From positions 1 through 6,241 of the forward strand of contig JACPGA010000241.1 of NCBI GenBank assembly GCA_016182705.1: a DNA stretch of 6,241 bases, in the 5' to 3' direction. Shown piece after piece: positions 6,124-6,241 of the stretch. Under the pieces are notes generated by a model. That model worked only from the letters and a program-made list of their open reading frames with translations, was not told the origin of the DNA and ran no database searches. This DNA is from Deltaproteobacteria bacterium (GTDB lineage: Bacteria > Desulfobacterota > GWC2-55-46). Position numbers and translations under genes: made by a program. Numbering within the stretch: the stretch's first letter is position 1; each line of letters begins with the position of its first letter.

Positions 6124-6241
6124 TCTTTCTGAGCGAAGCGAAGGATTTGTTCTTCTCCCCTCTTTAATAAAGAGGGGCTGGGGGAGATTATCTTCAGGCT
6201 GAATTAATCCCCCTCAGTCCCCCTTTAGGAAAGGGGGATGA
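6124..6241. repeat. Cluster of C/G-rich palindromic intergenic repeats, continuing past the window
   Basis: This stretch has no gene. A segment TTCTGAGCGAAGCGAAGGAT begins near 6127. Two perfect hairpins follow. CCCCTCTTT-AAT-AAAGAGGGG (6157-6177) has a 9-bp stem. CCCCCTTT-AGG-AAAGGGGG (6219-6237) has an 8-bp stem. The G-rich tract at 6169-6190 is also an imperfect reverse complement of the C-rich tract at 6205-6226, so the two units form a larger nested inverted repeat. Neither small hairpin is followed by a T-run. I infer a dispersed, non-coding palindromic repeat of a kind common in Nitrospirota-like genomes. Its right end is not visible. Confidence 0.75.

Noticed and set aside
6157..6241. 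CRISPR array
   Set aside because: There are only two palindromic units, they are inverted relative to each other, and there are no regular spacers or cas genes.

Overview
This window holds five same-strand protein genes from a fairly GC-rich bacterium. The coding bias is distinctive: isoleucine is very often ATA and arginine very often AGG. Together with palindromic intergenic repeats of a type I associate with Nitrospirota and former Deltaproteobacteria (Desulfobacterota-like), this suggests an anaerobic or facultative Gram-negative lineage of that kind. The assignment is inference, because no rRNA or other phylogenetic marker beyond radA is present.

Layout: (1) 1-1080, the 3' part of radA, cut by the window edge just before the Walker A motif. 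(2) 1081-1250, an intergenic repeat element with three hairpins, followed by a strong extended -10 promoter. (3) 1251-2771, a secreted protein joining TPR repeats to a PgaB-C-terminal-like glycoside hydrolase domain (GHL13/GH153 type). (4) 2791-3504, a Crp/Fnr regulator with an N-terminal CxxCxC cluster. (5) 3536-4939, a membrane sensor histidine kinase with no response regulator beside it. (6) 4986-6014, a 6-phosphofructokinase with the Asp/Lys signature of pyrophosphate-dependent or mixed-type enzymes. (7) 6015-6241, a 3' region with an AT-rich hairpin, a convincing rho-independent terminator and a cluster of C/G-rich palindromes that runs off the window.

Genes 3 to 6 are separated by only 19, 31 and 46 bp, and no terminator is visible between them. 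They probably form one transcription unit that starts at the promoter near 1226-1234 and ends at the terminator at 6087-6113. If so, envelope polysaccharide processing, a possible redox-responsive regulator, an orphan sensor kinase and a glycolytic control enzyme are co-transcribed. No mobile element genes, tRNA, rRNA or CRISPR array were seen. The least ordinary items are the TPR-hydrolase fusion, the cysteine-bearing Crp/Fnr protein paired with an orphan kinase, and the PPi-type phosphofructokinase in the same unit.
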